Part shown: piece after piece, positions 36,820 to 46,957 of the stretch
How the letters are laid out: every line of letters starts with the position of its first letter
Numbering within the stretch: the first letter of the stretch is position 1
From: Maribacter sp.
GTDB lineage: Bacteria; Bacteroidota; Bacteroidia; Flavobacteriales; Flavobacteriaceae
Direction: 5' to 3'
NCBI GenBank assembly: GCA_002749285.1
Contig: PDPR01000018.1
Location: 1-51,575, forward strand
DNA: 51,575 bases
Made by a program: the position numbers and the translations under genes
The notes under the pieces: model-generated
Databases searched by the model: none
Seen by the model: the letters and a program-made list of their open reading frames with translations, nothing else
Told to the model about the DNA's origin: nothing

Positions 36820-37485
36820 ATGAGCCAATACCATAAAGACACGGACACTTCCAAAAGAGAGCCCCTTAGGATAAAAATATGTGGTATGAAACATAACACC
36901 GCCGAAGTTGGGACTATCTTACATCCAGATTATTTGGGTTTTATTTTCTGGGGACCCTCAAAGAGGAATTTCAATGGCCGACCAACAGCACTGCCCCATG
37001 GCATAAAAAAGGTAGGGGTCTTTGTTGATGCATATATCGAAGAGATTATTGAAATGGTCAATACCCATCAACTTTTGGCCGTTCAGTTACATGGTGGGGA
37101 AACCCCTGGATTCTGCCGTATGCTAAAAAACAGTTTGATGGGGGTCAGTATTATCAAGGCATTCCCTATAGGGAAAACATTCGATTTTAAAGTGCTTGGG
37201 CCTTTCGGACCGGTTTGTGATTATTTCCTTTTCGACACTAAAGGGGAATTACCTGGCGGGAATGGTTATAAATTCAATTGGGGGATCTTGAAAAACTATC
37301 CCTTTGAGAAACCTTATTTCCTGAGTGGCGGAATCGGATTGGAAAACATAGGATCCATCAGGGAGTTCCTAGAACAACCTGAATCAAAGCTTTGCCATGC
37401 CATTGATGTGAACAGCAAATTTGAGATTGAACCAGGTCTAAAGGACATCGGCAAATTAGAAAAATTCATAAGAAATTTGAAATGA
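36820..37485 (+). CDS. trpF: Phosphoribosylanthranilate isomerase
   Basis: The 221-residue TIM-barrel enzyme isomerises PRA to CdRP. It has the catalytic Cys in '[10 protein letters not shown]' (about 17-26) and the phosphate-binding '[10 protein letters not shown]' (about 169-178). The terminal '[16 protein letters not shown]' carries the catalytic Asp. The N-terminal stretch of about 16 residues ('[16 protein letters not shown]') is longer than in most relatives; MSQYH is the only supported ATG. It overlaps trpB by 4 bases (ATGA), indicating translational coupling. Confidence 0.95.
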   Translation: MSQYHKDTDTSKREPLRIKICGMKHNTAEVGTILHPDYLGFIFWGPSKRNFNGRPTALPHGIKKVGVFVDAYIEEIIEMVNTHQLLAVQLHGGETPGFCRMLKNSLMGVSIIKAFPIGKTFDFKVLGPFGPVCDYFLFDTKGELPGGNGYKFNWGILKNYPFEKPYFLSGGIGLENIGSIREFLEQPESKLCHAIDVNSKFEIEPGLKDIGKLEKFIRNLK

Positions 37486-38663
37486 GTTACAACGTAGACG
37501 AAAAAGGCTATTATGGTGAATTTGGAGGGGCATTTATACCCGAAATGCTATACCCCAACACAGAGGAATTACGTCAGAATTACATCCGGGTCATGGAGGA
37601 ACCCTCTTTCAAAAAGGAATTCGACCAGTTATTAAAGGATTATGTTGGGCGACCTACCCCATTGTACTTGGCAGAAAGGCTATCAGAAAAATACCATACG
37701 AGGATATACCTCAAAAGAGAGGACCTTTGCCATACTGGTGCCCATAAGGTGAACAACACCATTGGGCAGATACTCATGGCCAAAAAGTTGGGCAAAGACA
37801 GGATCATTGCCGAGACAGGTGCTGGTCAACATGGAGTCGCTACCGCTACGGTATGTGCGTTGATGGGTATGGAATGTGTAGTTTATATGGGTGAGGTAGA
37901 TATCGCCCGACAGGCACCAAATGTGGCAAAAATGAAAATGTTGGGCGCTGGGGTCCGTCCGGCATTATCGGGAAGCAGAACATTGAAAGATGCCACCAAT
38001 GAGGCCATTCGTGACTGGATAAACAATCCGATCGACACCCATTACATCATTGGATCCGTAGTCGGTCCGCACCCATACCCCGATATGGTCGCTAGGTTCC
38101 AATCCGTGATCTCCAAGGAGATAAGATCACAGTTAAAGGAAAAAGAAGGTGTTGAAAGCCCGGATTATGTGGTTGCCTGTGTTGGTGGGGGTAGTAATGC
38201 GGCAGGTACTTTCTATCATTATCTGGATGACCCTGATGTCGGGATCATAGCGGTGGAAGCCGCAGGAAAAGGAATCAACTCTGGAAAAAGTGCCGCAACT
38301 TCCACTTTGGGAAAGGTTGGCATCATACATGGCAGCAAAACCTTGTTGATGCAAACCCCAGATGGACAAATAACGGAACCCTATTCCATATCGGCCGGAC
38401 TCGATTATCCCGGTGTGGGCCCTATGCACGCCCATTTGTTCCAGTCCGGTCGTGGGGAGTTCATCCCGATCACCGATGCCGATGCAATGAAAGCCGGCCT
38501 ACTGCTATCCAAAATGGAAGGGATCATTCCCGCAATCGAAAGTTCCCATGCCTTGGCCATATTGGAACAAAAAACATTCAAACCCGACGATATTGTGGTT
38601 ATAAACCTTTCAGGTCGTGGCGACAAGGACTTGGACACATATATCGATTATTTTAAACTTTAG
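37482..38663 (+). CDS. trpB: Tryptophan synthase beta chain
   Basis: The 393-residue PLP enzyme joins indole and serine. It starts [21 protein letters not shown], with the PLP-binding lysine in '[10 protein letters not shown]' (about residue 89), the phosphate-binding 'VGGGSNAAG' (about 230-238) and 'GLDYPGVGP'. Length is normal. Overlap ATGA with trpF couples its translation. trpA follows. Confidence 0.98.
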   Translation: MSYNVDEKGYYGEFGGAFIPEMLYPNTEELRQNYIRVMEEPSFKKEFDQLLKDYVGRPTPLYLAERLSEKYHTRIYLKREDLCHTGAHKVNNTIGQILMAKKLGKDRIIAETGAGQHGVATATVCALMGMECVVYMGEVDIARQAPNVAKMKMLGAGVRPALSGSRTLKDATNEAIRDWINNPIDTHYIIGSVVGPHPYPDMVARFQSVISKEIRSQLKEKEGVESPDYVVACVGGGSNAAGTFYHYLDDPDVGIIAVEAAGKGINSGKSAATSTLGKVGIIHGSKTLLMQTPDGQITEPYSISAGLDYPGVGPMHAHLFQSGRGEFIPITDADAMKAGLLLSKMEGIIPAIESSHALAILEQKTFKPDDIVVINLSGRGDKDLDTYIDYFKL

Positions 38664-38689
38664 TCCTTTTTTTCAACATTCCTACGAAA

Positions 38690-39451
38690 ATGAACAGAAT
38701 AAACCAAAAGCTCAAGGAGGACAAAAAAATCCTCTCCATCTATTTCACTGCTGGATATCCAAAACTGAATGACACGGTGAAAATCATACAGGACCTGGAA
38801 AAAAATGGCGTTGACCTCGTCGAGATCGGATTGCCTTTTTCCGACCCATTGGCCGATGGCCCTACCATTCAAAAAAGTTCAACAGCGGCTTTGAAAAATG
38901 GAATGCATACCGAATTGTTGTTTGACCAATTGAAGGATATTCGTAAATCGGTATCCATCCCCTTGATCATTATGGGCTATTTCAACCCCGTCTTACAATA
39001 TGGTGTCGAGGCCTTCTGCAAACGTTGTGGGGAAATCGGTATTGACGGGCTCATCCTGCCCGATTTGCCACTAGATGTGTATCTAAAGGATTACGAAGCT
39101 ACTTTTAAAGAATACGGGCTGATCAATGTGTTCCTTATTACGCCCCAAACCAGTGATGAACGTATCAAGCGGATTGATGAAGTTTCCGACGGATTCATAT
39201 ATATGGTAAGTTCGGCGAGTACCACGGGATCAACAATCGGTTTTGGGGATGAGCAACAAACTTATTTTGGACGTATTCGGGCACTGAACCTCAACAACCC
39301 CCAAATTGTCGGGTTCGGAATCAATAATTCCGAAACCTTTGATCGGGCTACCCGAACCTCCGCTGGGGCCATTATAGGTTCTGCCTTTATCAAACATATA
39401 ACCAAATTTGGGGTTGGTACAATCCCCGATTTTATTAAAACCATTCGTTAA
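38690..39451 (+). CDS. trpA: Tryptophan synthase alpha chain
   Basis: The 253-residue TIM-barrel subunit cleaves indole-3-glycerol phosphate and passes indole to TrpB. The catalytic Glu and Asp sit in 'EIGLPFSDPLADGPTIQ' (about 45-61), and 'GLILPDLPLD' and 'GFGINNS' are further matches. Normal length; last biosynthetic gene of the operon. Confidence 0.97.
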   Translation: MNRINQKLKEDKKILSIYFTAGYPKLNDTVKIIQDLEKNGVDLVEIGLPFSDPLADGPTIQKSSTAALKNGMHTELLFDQLKDIRKSVSIPLIIMGYFNPVLQYGVEAFCKRCGEIGIDGLILPDLPLDVYLKDYEATFKEYGLINVFLITPQTSDERIKRIDEVSDGFIYMVSSASTTGSTIGFGDEQQTYFGRIRALNLNNPQIVGFGINNSETFDRATRTSAGAIIGSAFIKHITKFGVGTIPDFIKTIR

Positions 39452-39454
39452 GCC

Positions 39455-39679
39455 ATGGAATTCATCAACAATTGGAAACTCGTCATTTTACTCTGTCTAA
39501 CCTTGGGTCTGGCCCCGTTTTTCCCAGAACCCCATATTTGGGGGAAAATCCGTTGGATAGCAGGTGGGGCTAACGGAATGGCCTTTATGGACTGGTTTGA
39601 TGTGCTTTTGCATGGATTTCCATTTGTCCTTTTGCTCCGACTGATTATTTTAAAGGTTATCGGCTTGTTGGAGAACTAG
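39455..39679 (+). CDS. Small conserved membrane protein, tail of the trp operon
   Basis: The 74-residue protein starts 3 bases after the trpA stop, so it is probably cotranscribed with the trp genes. Two hydrophobic segments (about 9-25 and 52-70) flank a loop 'EPHIWGKIRWIAGGANGMAF' (about 26-45) with conserved-looking Trp/Gly residues. Small proteins of this type are often labelled RND transporter in databases, but it is much too small to be one. I do not know its function. Trp- and Phe-rich composition is notable in a tryptophan operon. Confidence 0.75.
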   Translation: MEFINNWKLVILLCLTLGLAPFFPEPHIWGKIRWIAGGANGMAFMDWFDVLLHGFPFVLLLRLIILKVIGLLEN

Positions 39680-39720
39680 AAATGCCTACTTTTAAATTCT
39701 CATCCCAATAATAAAGAAAA

Positions 39721-41217
39721 ATGAAGAAAATTTACATCCTGTTCCTAGTTTTAAACCCATGGTATGGCATCGCCCAAGATAATGATGTTTTAAAAACACA
39801 TGTTAGCCACACTATCAATGAGTTACAGGAATTCATAGCCATACCCAATGATGCCCTGGACCATGCGGACATTAACAGAAACCTAACCTGGTTGACCAAA
39901 AAATTTAATGAGAGAGGATTCAATTCGAGTATATTGCCCACCTCAGGGGAATCATTGTTCTTTGCGGCACTACCCATAGAGGATAATAAACCCACGATTC
40001 TTTTTTACATGCATCTTGATGGGCAATCGGTCGATCCTTCCAAATGGGACCAACCCGACCCATATCGTGTGGTATTGAAATCAAAAGATGGTGACCAATG
40101 GAAGGTGCAGCCTTTCGATAGCCTAATGAACAACCTCAATTATGACTGGCGCCTTTTTGGACGGTCAACTTCAGATGACAAAGGCCCCATTGTCATGTTG
40201 TTGAACGCCATTGATCTTTTGAAAAAAAACAATGTTTCCCTTCCGTTCAATGTCAAGGTGATCTTGGATAGTGAGGAGGAAAAAAGCAGTAAACCACTTC
40301 CCGAGGCCGTGAAAGAATACCGCGATTTGCTAAAGGCTGATTTTTTGGTCATTAATGATGGGCCGGTCCATATATCCGGCAAACCCACTGTTATATATGG
40401 TTGTAGAGGTATCACCTCCCTTTCCATAACCACCTATGGTCCCCTAAGACCACAACATAGCGGGCATTATGGGAATTACGCCCCCAATCCAGGTTTCCAA
40501 TTGGCACAGCTGTTGGCCAGTATGAAAGATGCCAACGGGAAGGTCCTGATCAATGGTTATTATGACGGCATAACGTTGGATGCACCGACCATGGAAATCC
40601 TAAAAAGCGTTCCCGATGATGCCACGACCATCAACAACAACCTGGCCATAAAAACACCTGAACAAGTAGGTGGCTTTTACCAAGAGTCATTACAATACCC
40701 TTCATTGAATATCCGCGGGTTAAGTTCTGGATGGGTAGGGGAAAAAGCAAGGACCATTGTCCCGAAAAGTGCCACTGCCGAAATTGATATACGCCTGGTG
40801 CCCGAATCGGATGGCAATAGGTTGAAGGGCCTTGTCAAAAAGCATATCCAGGACCAAGGATTCTATATCATGGACAAGGTTCCCACTAGAGAGGATCGCT
40901 TGGCACATGACAAGATCGCCACTATTACGGAGGGTTCCATTACCAATGCCTTCAGAACCGACTTGAATAGTGAATATGGTGGTTTTTTGGTAGATGTTCT
41001 CAAAAAATCCTTTGGGGAAGATGTCATCCAAATCCGGACCATGGGGGGAACAGTGCCCATTGCACCTTTTATAAATGAACTGAAGATACCTGCTTTCATT
41101 GTCCCTATGGTCAATCCTGACAACAACCAACATAGCCCCAATGAAAATCTTAAAATCGGGCAAATTGCCTACGGCATCAAAGCCTTTTATGGGATTCTAA
41201 GTACTGAAATGAATTAA
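39721..41217 (+). CDS. M20 family metallopeptidase, exported
   Basis: The 498-residue dipeptidase or carboxypeptidase-type enzyme begins with a signal peptide (MKKIYILFLVLNPWYGIAQ). Metal ligands are His98 in 'YMHLDGQSVD', an Asp in 'RSTSDDKGP' (about 151), Glu in 'LDSEEEKSS' (about 183) and the His in 'QHSPNENL' (about 470). A dimerisation domain is inserted in the middle. It probably releases amino acids from peptides in the periplasm or outside. A 40-base gap follows the small membrane-protein gene, so it may or may not belong to the trp transcript. Confidence 0.92.
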   Translation: MKKIYILFLVLNPWYGIAQDNDVLKTHVSHTINELQEFIAIPNDALDHADINRNLTWLTKKFNERGFNSSILPTSGESLFFAALPIEDNKPTILFYMHLDGQSVDPSKWDQPDPYRVVLKSKDGDQWKVQPFDSLMNNLNYDWRLFGRSTSDDKGPIVMLLNAIDLLKKNNVSLPFNVKVILDSEEEKSSKPLPEAVKEYRDLLKADFLVINDGPVHISGKPTVIYGCRGITSLSITTYGPLRPQHSGHYGNYAPNPGFQLAQLLASMKDANGKVLINGYYDGITLDAPTMEILKSVPDDATTINNNLAIKTPEQVGGFYQESLQYPSLNIRGLSSGWVGEKARTIVPKSATAEIDIRLVPESDGNRLKGLVKKHIQDQGFYIMDKVPTREDRLAHDKIATITEGSITNAFRTDLNSEYGGFLVDVLKKSFGEDVIQIRTMGGTVPIAPFINELKIPAFIVPMVNPDNNQHSPNENLKIGQIAYGIKAFYGILSTEMN

Positions 41218-41341
41218 AGGCATCTATAATCGAAAACCTCAGGACAGGAAAAGGAACACTAGGCCTAACGATCATCAGGTTTTAGCAGGAAACAGTTTTG
41301 CCGAATGTTAAGGTTATGCGGTAACAGAAAACCAAACAGTC

Positions 41342-42079
41342 CTAATCTTGGGGAGGATCACATGCAACCAACATCTCTTTGGCATTTTTTATAAATCCTT
41401 GATGTAACTTATAACTCTGTTTCGACATACCTTCCGATTCCTTGGAAATATCGTTTAGAATTGTTCTTGCCTTTTCCGTTTTCCCATTACGGATATAAAA
41501 TTTAGCCAGTTCCAATCTTTCCTTATACCTGCTATAAGGAGCGTTGAACTGCTCAAGAATCGTTTCGGCCGAACCTATTTCCCCTGTTTTTTCCAAAGCC
41601 AATCCATACAAAAGCATAGCCTTCGACTTTTTGAACCTAGGGGAATCCTTGATAACCTCGATTTTTTCGATTGCCTCTGTAAATTGTTCGGAACAACAAA
41701 GGGCCTCAATAAGATTTGAGATTGCATAATAATCCTTTTCAAAAGTTCCCTTTAACGAAGACCTGTAAAGTGCTATGGCCTTTTCATACTGCCCTAATCC
41801 AAGGTAGGCGTCCGCCAAAGCGACCTTGTTCTCGAAAGTATCCGAAAATTCCAATTTTTTTTCAAGATCGGTTATTTTCTTTGTGGGATTGATCGCCAAG
41901 GTTATTTCCTCTTGCACCTTCTCCATATCCCGTTTTTGAAAAACGTTCAAGAACAAATACAGCAACGAACCCAATAAGGGTAAAAAGAAGATTACGAAAT
42001 ACCAATAAAATCGATTTCTATGCGCATAGCAATGATAAAGGCAATACCCTTGCAATGCGATAATGAAATAATAATACAT
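41342..42079 (-). CDS. TPR protein with N-terminal membrane anchor
   Basis: The 245-residue protein has one or two N-terminal membrane segments ('FYWYFVIFFLPLLGSLLYLF', about 24-43, after a first hydrophobic stretch). TPR repeats follow: 'KVALADAYLGLGQYEKAIAL' (about 86-105), 'AISNLIEALCCSEQFTEAIE', 'AMLLYGLALEKTGEIGSAE', and 'RLELAKFYIRNGKTEKARTI'. TPRs mediate protein contacts; no partner is evident. It is transcribed towards the convergent M20 peptidase and lies 67 bases upstream of nothing obvious other than ppc's end on the same strand. Confidence 0.82.
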   Translation of the reverse strand: MYYYFIIALQGYCLYHCYAHRNRFYWYFVIFFLPLLGSLLYLFLNVFQKRDMEKVQEEITLAINPTKKITDLEKKLEFSDTFENKVALADAYLGLGQYEKAIALYRSSLKGTFEKDYYAISNLIEALCCSEQFTEAIEKIEVIKDSPRFKKSKAMLLYGLALEKTGEIGSAETILEQFNAPYSRYKERLELAKFYIRNGKTEKARTILNDISKESEGMSKQSYKLHQGFIKNAKEMLVACDPPQD

Positions 42080-42146
42080 AGTTTAAATATTACATCCTGA
42101 TTTCCAAGTCTTGCCCTTTATCCGAAATTCCGATTATCCATCTTAC

Positions 42147-44690
42147 CTAGGCCGAATTTCTACTGGCATTGATATTCCCATAAAGAGATCTTGTTACGAT
42201 TTTCCCATATACCTCTTTATAGTCCGTGTCCTGACCTATTTTCTGTAGTGCGTATTGCTGGATAACCAAAAGAGGAAGTACTATGTTCTCCCTAATTTGG
42301 ATAGACTCCCTGGAAACAGCCTCATTTTCCATTAGGACATCGTAACCAGAGATCAGCAACAACATCTCTTTGGACAGTTTGTACTCTTTATGTAGTATGT
42401 TCCAAAAATCACTGTATTTTTCATCCTCTTTCATATAACTGGTGAGTTCAAAATAACATTTTGTGAGCGACATCATACTATTGTGCATCAACGCCTTGAA
42501 AAAAGGAACCTCCTTATACATCTTTTTCAGCTCCCTAAGCCTACCCGAATCCCGAATGATCTTGATCGCGGTACCTATCCCAAAATACCCAGGGACATTT
42601 TGCTTTAATTGGCTCCAAGACCCCACGAATGAGATGGCCCTAAGGTCACTCAAGGTCAACTCTTTCTTATTCCCGCGTTTTCCCGGTCTACTACCGATAT
42701 TGGCCTTTTGGTAATATTTAAGTGTACTTCTGTTCTCTAGGTACGAAATGAACATTTCATGCTTCTTCAGTCCATCGTATTTGGCAAAACTCAGTTCGGA
42801 CAATTCCTCAAGAAGTTTACGGTGTTCTTTGGAAATCACGTTTTCCTTGCCAAAAAGATTGTTCGACAATCCTGCGGTCAACAACTGCTCGCTATTGTGC
42901 TTAAACTGTTCCTTGGTGCCATAAGTACTTGTTATGGTCTGCCCTTGAATGGTAAGTTGTATTTCATGGTTGGCGATATCCTTGGTCTGTGAGGCATAAA
43001 AACGATGCGTTTTACCACCACCACGGGCCGGTGGGCCTCCACGCCCATCAAAGAACACGGCTTTTACATGGTTCTTTTTGCAAATTTTGGAAAGCTGCTC
43101 CTTTGTTTTCAGGATCGACCAGTTGGCCTTTAAGTATCCTCCGTCCTTTGTGCCATCAGAAAAACCAAGCATCATGGTCTGGCTACCCTTTCGTCGATTC
43201 AAATGACCGCGGTATTCGGGAAGATCGAATAAATATTGCATAACACCCTCAGCTTCTGCCATACCCTTCATGGTCTCGAACAGTGGAATTATATCAAAAG
43301 TTATACTTTCATCTTTCCAACCACTCCATCTAAACAGACCATAAACGAACAGTACGGAGAAGATATCCTCTGAATTACTGATGATATACCGATTACAGCC
43401 ATCCTCTCCATTCTTGGCCTGTATCCCTTTCAGTTGCTGTATGTTCAATAAAGTATCACGCACTATGTCCTCATAAGTGTCCGGGTCGGCCTTGATATTT
43501 TCCTTCACCAACAAATTCACCAATTCCGATTCTGATAGTTCATGCAGACTTTCCTTGATATACCCATTGTCCCTTAAAATGGTCTCAACGACCAGAATAT
43601 GTTTACTATGGTCTTGACGGATATCCAAAGTGGCAAAATGTGTCTTGAAGATCTTTACCTTGTCGATAAAATGATCCAGCTCCCCTAGATAAAGCCCATG
43701 GTAATCGTTGAGCAATAGGTCTCGAATGGCCATCAAGGGGTCGACAATCTCCTGGAAGGAGATGCTCTTTGCAGGATTGAACATTGCGGAGTAAAGCTTA
43801 TTTCGCAATTCCTTTAAAGGATCCTGTACCTTTTTAAAGGTTAATTTTCCCTGCAATGATTTGAGGTCGTTATAATAGCATTTCATGAGGTTCAACCTAA
43901 GATCATCGGCTACGTTCCTGGTTATTTCCGCAGTTACAAAAGGATTGCCGTCCCTATCGCCCCCAGGCCAAAACCCAAGCTTCATGATATTATGGTTCTC
44001 AAAATCATTACTCTTTATATTCTCTTTTATATAAGCATATAAATCGCCCATGGCGTCATAATACACATTCCTTAAGATATAAATGATGTTCCTTGCCTCA
44101 TCGAAAGGGGTCGGTTTTTGACTATTGACCAATGAAGTTAGCCCCAATTGCTGTAAGGTCAAATCAATATCATCGATTTTATTATCAACTATAAGCGACC
44201 GAAGGTCACCCATGATATCGAGGACAGCTGGGGTATAGAATTGGGTCGGGTGGGCCGTTAAAACGATCCTCGCACTAAACGTGGATAATTTCTCAGCAAC
44301 CTTGTCCCAACTTTTAGTCCTATTGACAAGTTGAAAATAATCCTTAATGGAAAGCGAATCGCTATGTTCCTGAAGTTTCGGAAAGGCAGCATCCTCAACA
44401 CTATCGTATAGTACAACCTGTCTCTCTACATACTGAATGATCCGGAACATAAAATCTATCTGATCTTTTTCCTCCTTGATATCCACATAATCCTCAAAGA
44501 ATGATTCAAGGATATCCTGGGGGTTAAGGCCTTTTTTGAGCCCTTGTGCGGATTGATGGTGCAAGAGGGGCACTACCATACCAACATTATCTATATTCGT
44601 ATATGGTAAATCAAGGAACAAACTGTTATAGACGTTGAACTTGTTCTGTACCGATTTTTTAAATTCCTCTAATCTTTCTGTTTGGTGCAT
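42147..44690 (-). CDS. ppc: Phosphoenolpyruvate carboxylase
   Basis: The 847-residue enzyme fixes bicarbonate onto PEP to give oxaloacetate (anaplerosis). Start MHQTERLEEFKKSVQNKFN (44690) is preferred over an in-frame ATG 18 codons earlier. It has 'RIVLTAHPTQF' with the catalytic His (about 148), 'GFWPGGDRDGNPFV' (about 233-246), 'MLGFSDGTKDGGYLKAN' (about 505-521) and 'FFDGRGGPPARGGGKTH' (about 545-561). It is slightly shorter than the E. coli enzyme, with an altered C-terminal region 'SWSQLKQNVPGYFGIG' where most have Trp-Gln-Thr-Arg. All main catalytic motifs are present. Confidence 0.94.
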   Translation of the reverse strand: MHQTERLEEFKKSVQNKFNVYNSLFLDLPYTNIDNVGMVVPLLHHQSAQGLKKGLNPQDILESFFEDYVDIKEEKDQIDFMFRIIQYVERQVVLYDSVEDAAFPKLQEHSDSLSIKDYFQLVNRTKSWDKVAEKLSTFSARIVLTAHPTQFYTPAVLDIMGDLRSLIVDNKIDDIDLTLQQLGLTSLVNSQKPTPFDEARNIIYILRNVYYDAMGDLYAYIKENIKSNDFENHNIMKLGFWPGGDRDGNPFVTAEITRNVADDLRLNLMKCYYNDLKSLQGKLTFKKVQDPLKELRNKLYSAMFNPAKSISFQEIVDPLMAIRDLLLNDYHGLYLGELDHFIDKVKIFKTHFATLDIRQDHSKHILVVETILRDNGYIKESLHELSESELVNLLVKENIKADPDTYEDIVRDTLLNIQQLKGIQAKNGEDGCNRYIISNSEDIFSVLFVYGLFRWSGWKDESITFDIIPLFETMKGMAEAEGVMQYLFDLPEYRGHLNRRKGSQTMMLGFSDGTKDGGYLKANWSILKTKEQLSKICKKNHVKAVFFDGRGGPPARGGGKTHRFYASQTKDIANHEIQLTIQGQTITSTYGTKEQFKHNSEQLLTAGLSNNLFGKENVISKEHRKLLEELSELSFAKYDGLKKHEMFISYLENRSTLKYYQKANIGSRPGKRGNKKELTLSDLRAISFVGSWSQLKQNVPGYFGIGTAIKIIRDSGRLRELKKMYKEVPFFKALMHNSMMSLTKCYFELTSYMKEDEKYSDFWNILHKEYKLSKEMLLLISGYDVLMENEAVSRESIQIRENIVLPLLVIQQYALQKIGQDTDYKEVYGKIVTRSLYGNINASRNSA

Positions 44691-44874
44691 AGTTTTTTTT
44701 GAATATCTCCTTTTAAGGAAGGGTGACGGATCCACCCATTCCATTTACAGAACAAATATCGACATATTACGGATATCGATTGTTGTTTATTTTTCAATTG
44801 ACAAAATACGGTGTTGACACTATAAAACCAACATAAAGTCCCATAAAAAACCCTTGGGCTCCATCCCCGTCCCC

Positions 44875-45543
44875 TTAAAAAAACAATCGGTATTGCAACA
44901 CCCTATAATCCAGCGTATTGAAACTTGGGTCCTTAGCCTTCAATGCCTTATAATCGGCAAGGCCTCCTACTGCCCTATTGGCGGCACCAGAAGGGGCGAT
45001 CAATGAAACTGTTTGGACCACCCGGCTTCTGCCCCCATTCGAAGAAAGTTCGAATTGGTGTATTCGAGGTACTTGGGAACTTACAAGATCCAATTTGATC
45101 TGATGTTCCTTTAGGTGCCTTCTAAAAAAATATTCTGGGCCGTTCTTACTATTTCCGCCCGTGAACAACAAGGTGTCCACCTTATCATAATCTTTCAGAT
45201 AACCGATAAGGTTCCTAAGTTTTACATTTCGCATTCCGAGATCCGAAGCATCTATTTTGGGCCGTTCGGCACTTTGCACTATATCACATATCCCAATCTT
45301 GTGCCCTAATAAGAAACTCTTTCGTTGTTCAATCGCTTTCGATGTTGTCTCAAACTTTAAGTCCAGTCCAAATATCCGATCAAGAATGGGCCATAATTGT
45401 CCGTCCCTACTACCGTAACAGAAATCAACATCACCCTCCTTCAAGAGGCCCATGGTAAATCTTGGTGGAGGCAATGTACCTACGATCAACTTCCTTGCCT
45501 CCTTAAACAGAAAAGGTTCATATGGATGGGAATGGAAAAACAT
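44875..45543 (-). CDS. Uracil-DNA glycosylase superfamily protein
   Basis: The 222-residue protein, starting MFFHSHPYEPFLF at 45543, has 'LIVGTLPPPRFT' (19-30) and 'DFCYGSRDGQLWPILDRIFG' (about 40-59). These correspond to the first motif of the UDG fold, which usually has a GxxPG(x) loop. 'TLLFTGGNSKNGPEYFFRRH' and 'SLIAPSGAANRAVGG' could be the second, Ser-containing motif. The superfamily removes deaminated or mismatched bases from DNA. Which base this subgroup acts on, if any, is not known to me. It is a conserved bacteroidete protein. Confidence 0.75.
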   Translation of the reverse strand: MFFHSHPYEPFLFKEARKLIVGTLPPPRFTMGLLKEGDVDFCYGSRDGQLWPILDRIFGLDLKFETTSKAIEQRKSFLLGHKIGICDIVQSAERPKIDASDLGMRNVKLRNLIGYLKDYDKVDTLLFTGGNSKNGPEYFFRRHLKEHQIKLDLVSSQVPRIHQFELSSNGGRSRVVQTVSLIAPSGAANRAVGGLADYKALKAKDPSFNTLDYRVLQYRLFF

Positions 45544-45680
45544 ATCGATATTTATGGTATAATGCAAAAGGCATTATTTCAAGATCCAAATATACCTTTT
45601 TGAACGCTTGGACACCACCCATTGGCATTTCCTATGGAAACCGGTACCCTTTTTTAAAATGGACATCAAAAAAACAAGAT

Positions 45681-46046
45681 TCAATCGATAGAGAAATCCA
45701 GGGTGACACTACCGCCTTCATCCAACCCTACCCTATAGGTATAATACCCAAAAGGCAAAGGTGTCCCGCCTACAAAGTCGGTAGGCTGAAGAACATAGGT
45801 TTCCCCATCGGCCGAAATATCGATATAAGCATATTTGAAAGCTGTTTCATATTTTAAGTACCCCGAATAAGAATCGGGGGCAACATTGGTATGGACCATT
45901 CCTTCCCCACCAACCTGGATAGAATCATAATGCAGTGTGCTTACATTCTTTACACGAACCCAAACACCATCCAATTCATCATCGCGATCGGTACAACCAA
46001 TAACGGACACAAAAACACTGAAAACCAAAACAAGGAACCGTTTCAT
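45681..46046 (-). CDS. Small lipoprotein of unknown function
   Basis: The 121-residue protein starts MKRFLVLVFSVFVSVIGC (46046), a clear lipoprotein signal with the lipobox Cys at 18. The acidic DRDDELD follows the Cys. The mature part is predicted to be all-beta, with no family I recognise. An in-frame ATG at 46088 would spoil the signal. It lies 51 bases downstream of yaaA and could be cotranscribed. Confidence 0.75.
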   Translation of the reverse strand: MKRFLVLVFSVFVSVIGCTDRDDELDGVWVRVKNVSTLHYDSIQVGGEGMVHTNVAPDSYSGYLKYETAFKYAYIDISADGETYVLQPTDFVGGTPLPFGYYTYRVGLDEGGSVTLDFSID

Positions 46047-46097
46047 AATATTTATTGTTGGTATATATGGATAAAACGGTATAAACACGTAATTATT

Positions 46098-46859
46098 CTA
46101 TCGAACAAAAACCGGCTCACTCTCTTTTAAGGTATGTTCCTTGCTAAACATGTAGCCATCGCCATTAAAGGTACGAATATCGTCCAAGGTCCCCACATCG
46201 TTATCCAAAATGTAACGTACCATCGAGCCCCTTGCTTTTTTGGCAAAGAAACTGACAATCTTAAGTTTATCATTTTTCCAATCCTTGAAAATCGGGCTAA
46301 TAACAGGTACCTTCAGCTTCTTTGTATCCAAAACGCTAAAATATTCCTTACTGGCCAAGTTTACAAACAACTCATTATCGTTCAACTCATTGTTCAAATA
46401 ATCGGTCAATTCCTGTTTCCAAAACCCATAAAGGTTGTTTTTACGGCCTATCTTAAGTGGGGTGCCCATTTCAAGTCGATAGGCCTGTATCAGGTCCAAC
46501 GGTTTTAGGATACCATATAACCCGGACAATATACGTAGCGTATCCTGTAGTTTGTCCAATTTTTCACTTGGGATGGTATATGCGTCCATTCCCTGATATA
46601 CATCCCCACTAAAGGCATATATGGCAGGCCTTGCATTTGATGGGTCGAACGGTACCGAAAATTGTTGGTTGCGTTCCCAATTGAGTTCTGCCAACTTATT
46701 GGAAATGCCCATTAATTCAGCCAATGCATTGGGCTTCTTCTTCGCAAGTACTTTGTTCAACTTCTGTGCCCGGTCTAAAAATCGAGGTTGGGAAAATCTT
46801 TCCGTAGGCAATATGCGCTCAAAATCCAAGGACTTTGCAGGAGAAACAACAATCTTCAT
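46098..46859 (-). CDS. yaaA: YaaA family peroxide-stress protein
   Basis: The 253-residue protein starts [18 protein letters not shown], the YaaA (DUF328) signature. It has '[21 protein letters not shown]' region (about 64-84) and '[20 protein letters not shown]' (about 110-129), then '[14 protein letters not shown]'. In E. coli YaaA lowers free iron and damage under hydrogen peroxide stress. Length is normal. Confidence 0.94.
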   Translation of the reverse strand: MKIVVSPAKSLDFERILPTERFSQPRFLDRAQKLNKVLAKKKPNALAELMGISNKLAELNWERNQQFSVPFDPSNARPAIYAFSGDVYQGMDAYTIPSEKLDKLQDTLRILSGLYGILKPLDLIQAYRLEMGTPLKIGRKNNLYGFWKQELTDYLNNELNDNELFVNLASKEYFSVLDTKKLKVPVISPIFKDWKNDKLKIVSFFAKKARGSMVRYILDNDVGTLDDIRTFNGDGYMFSKEHTLKESEPVFVR

Positions 46860-46957
46860 ATAAATCTATTTTACCCGTAAAAATATGAAGTATTACAATA
46901 CCAAACCACCTTCATGGAAAAGTGCCTTGCCAATATCCATATAAACGAAATCGACAC

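Noticed and set aside
41218..41341. Possible terminator between the M20 peptidase and the TPR gene
   Set aside because: AAAACCT and AGGTTTT could pair over about 50 bases, but there is no compact stem with a T-run.
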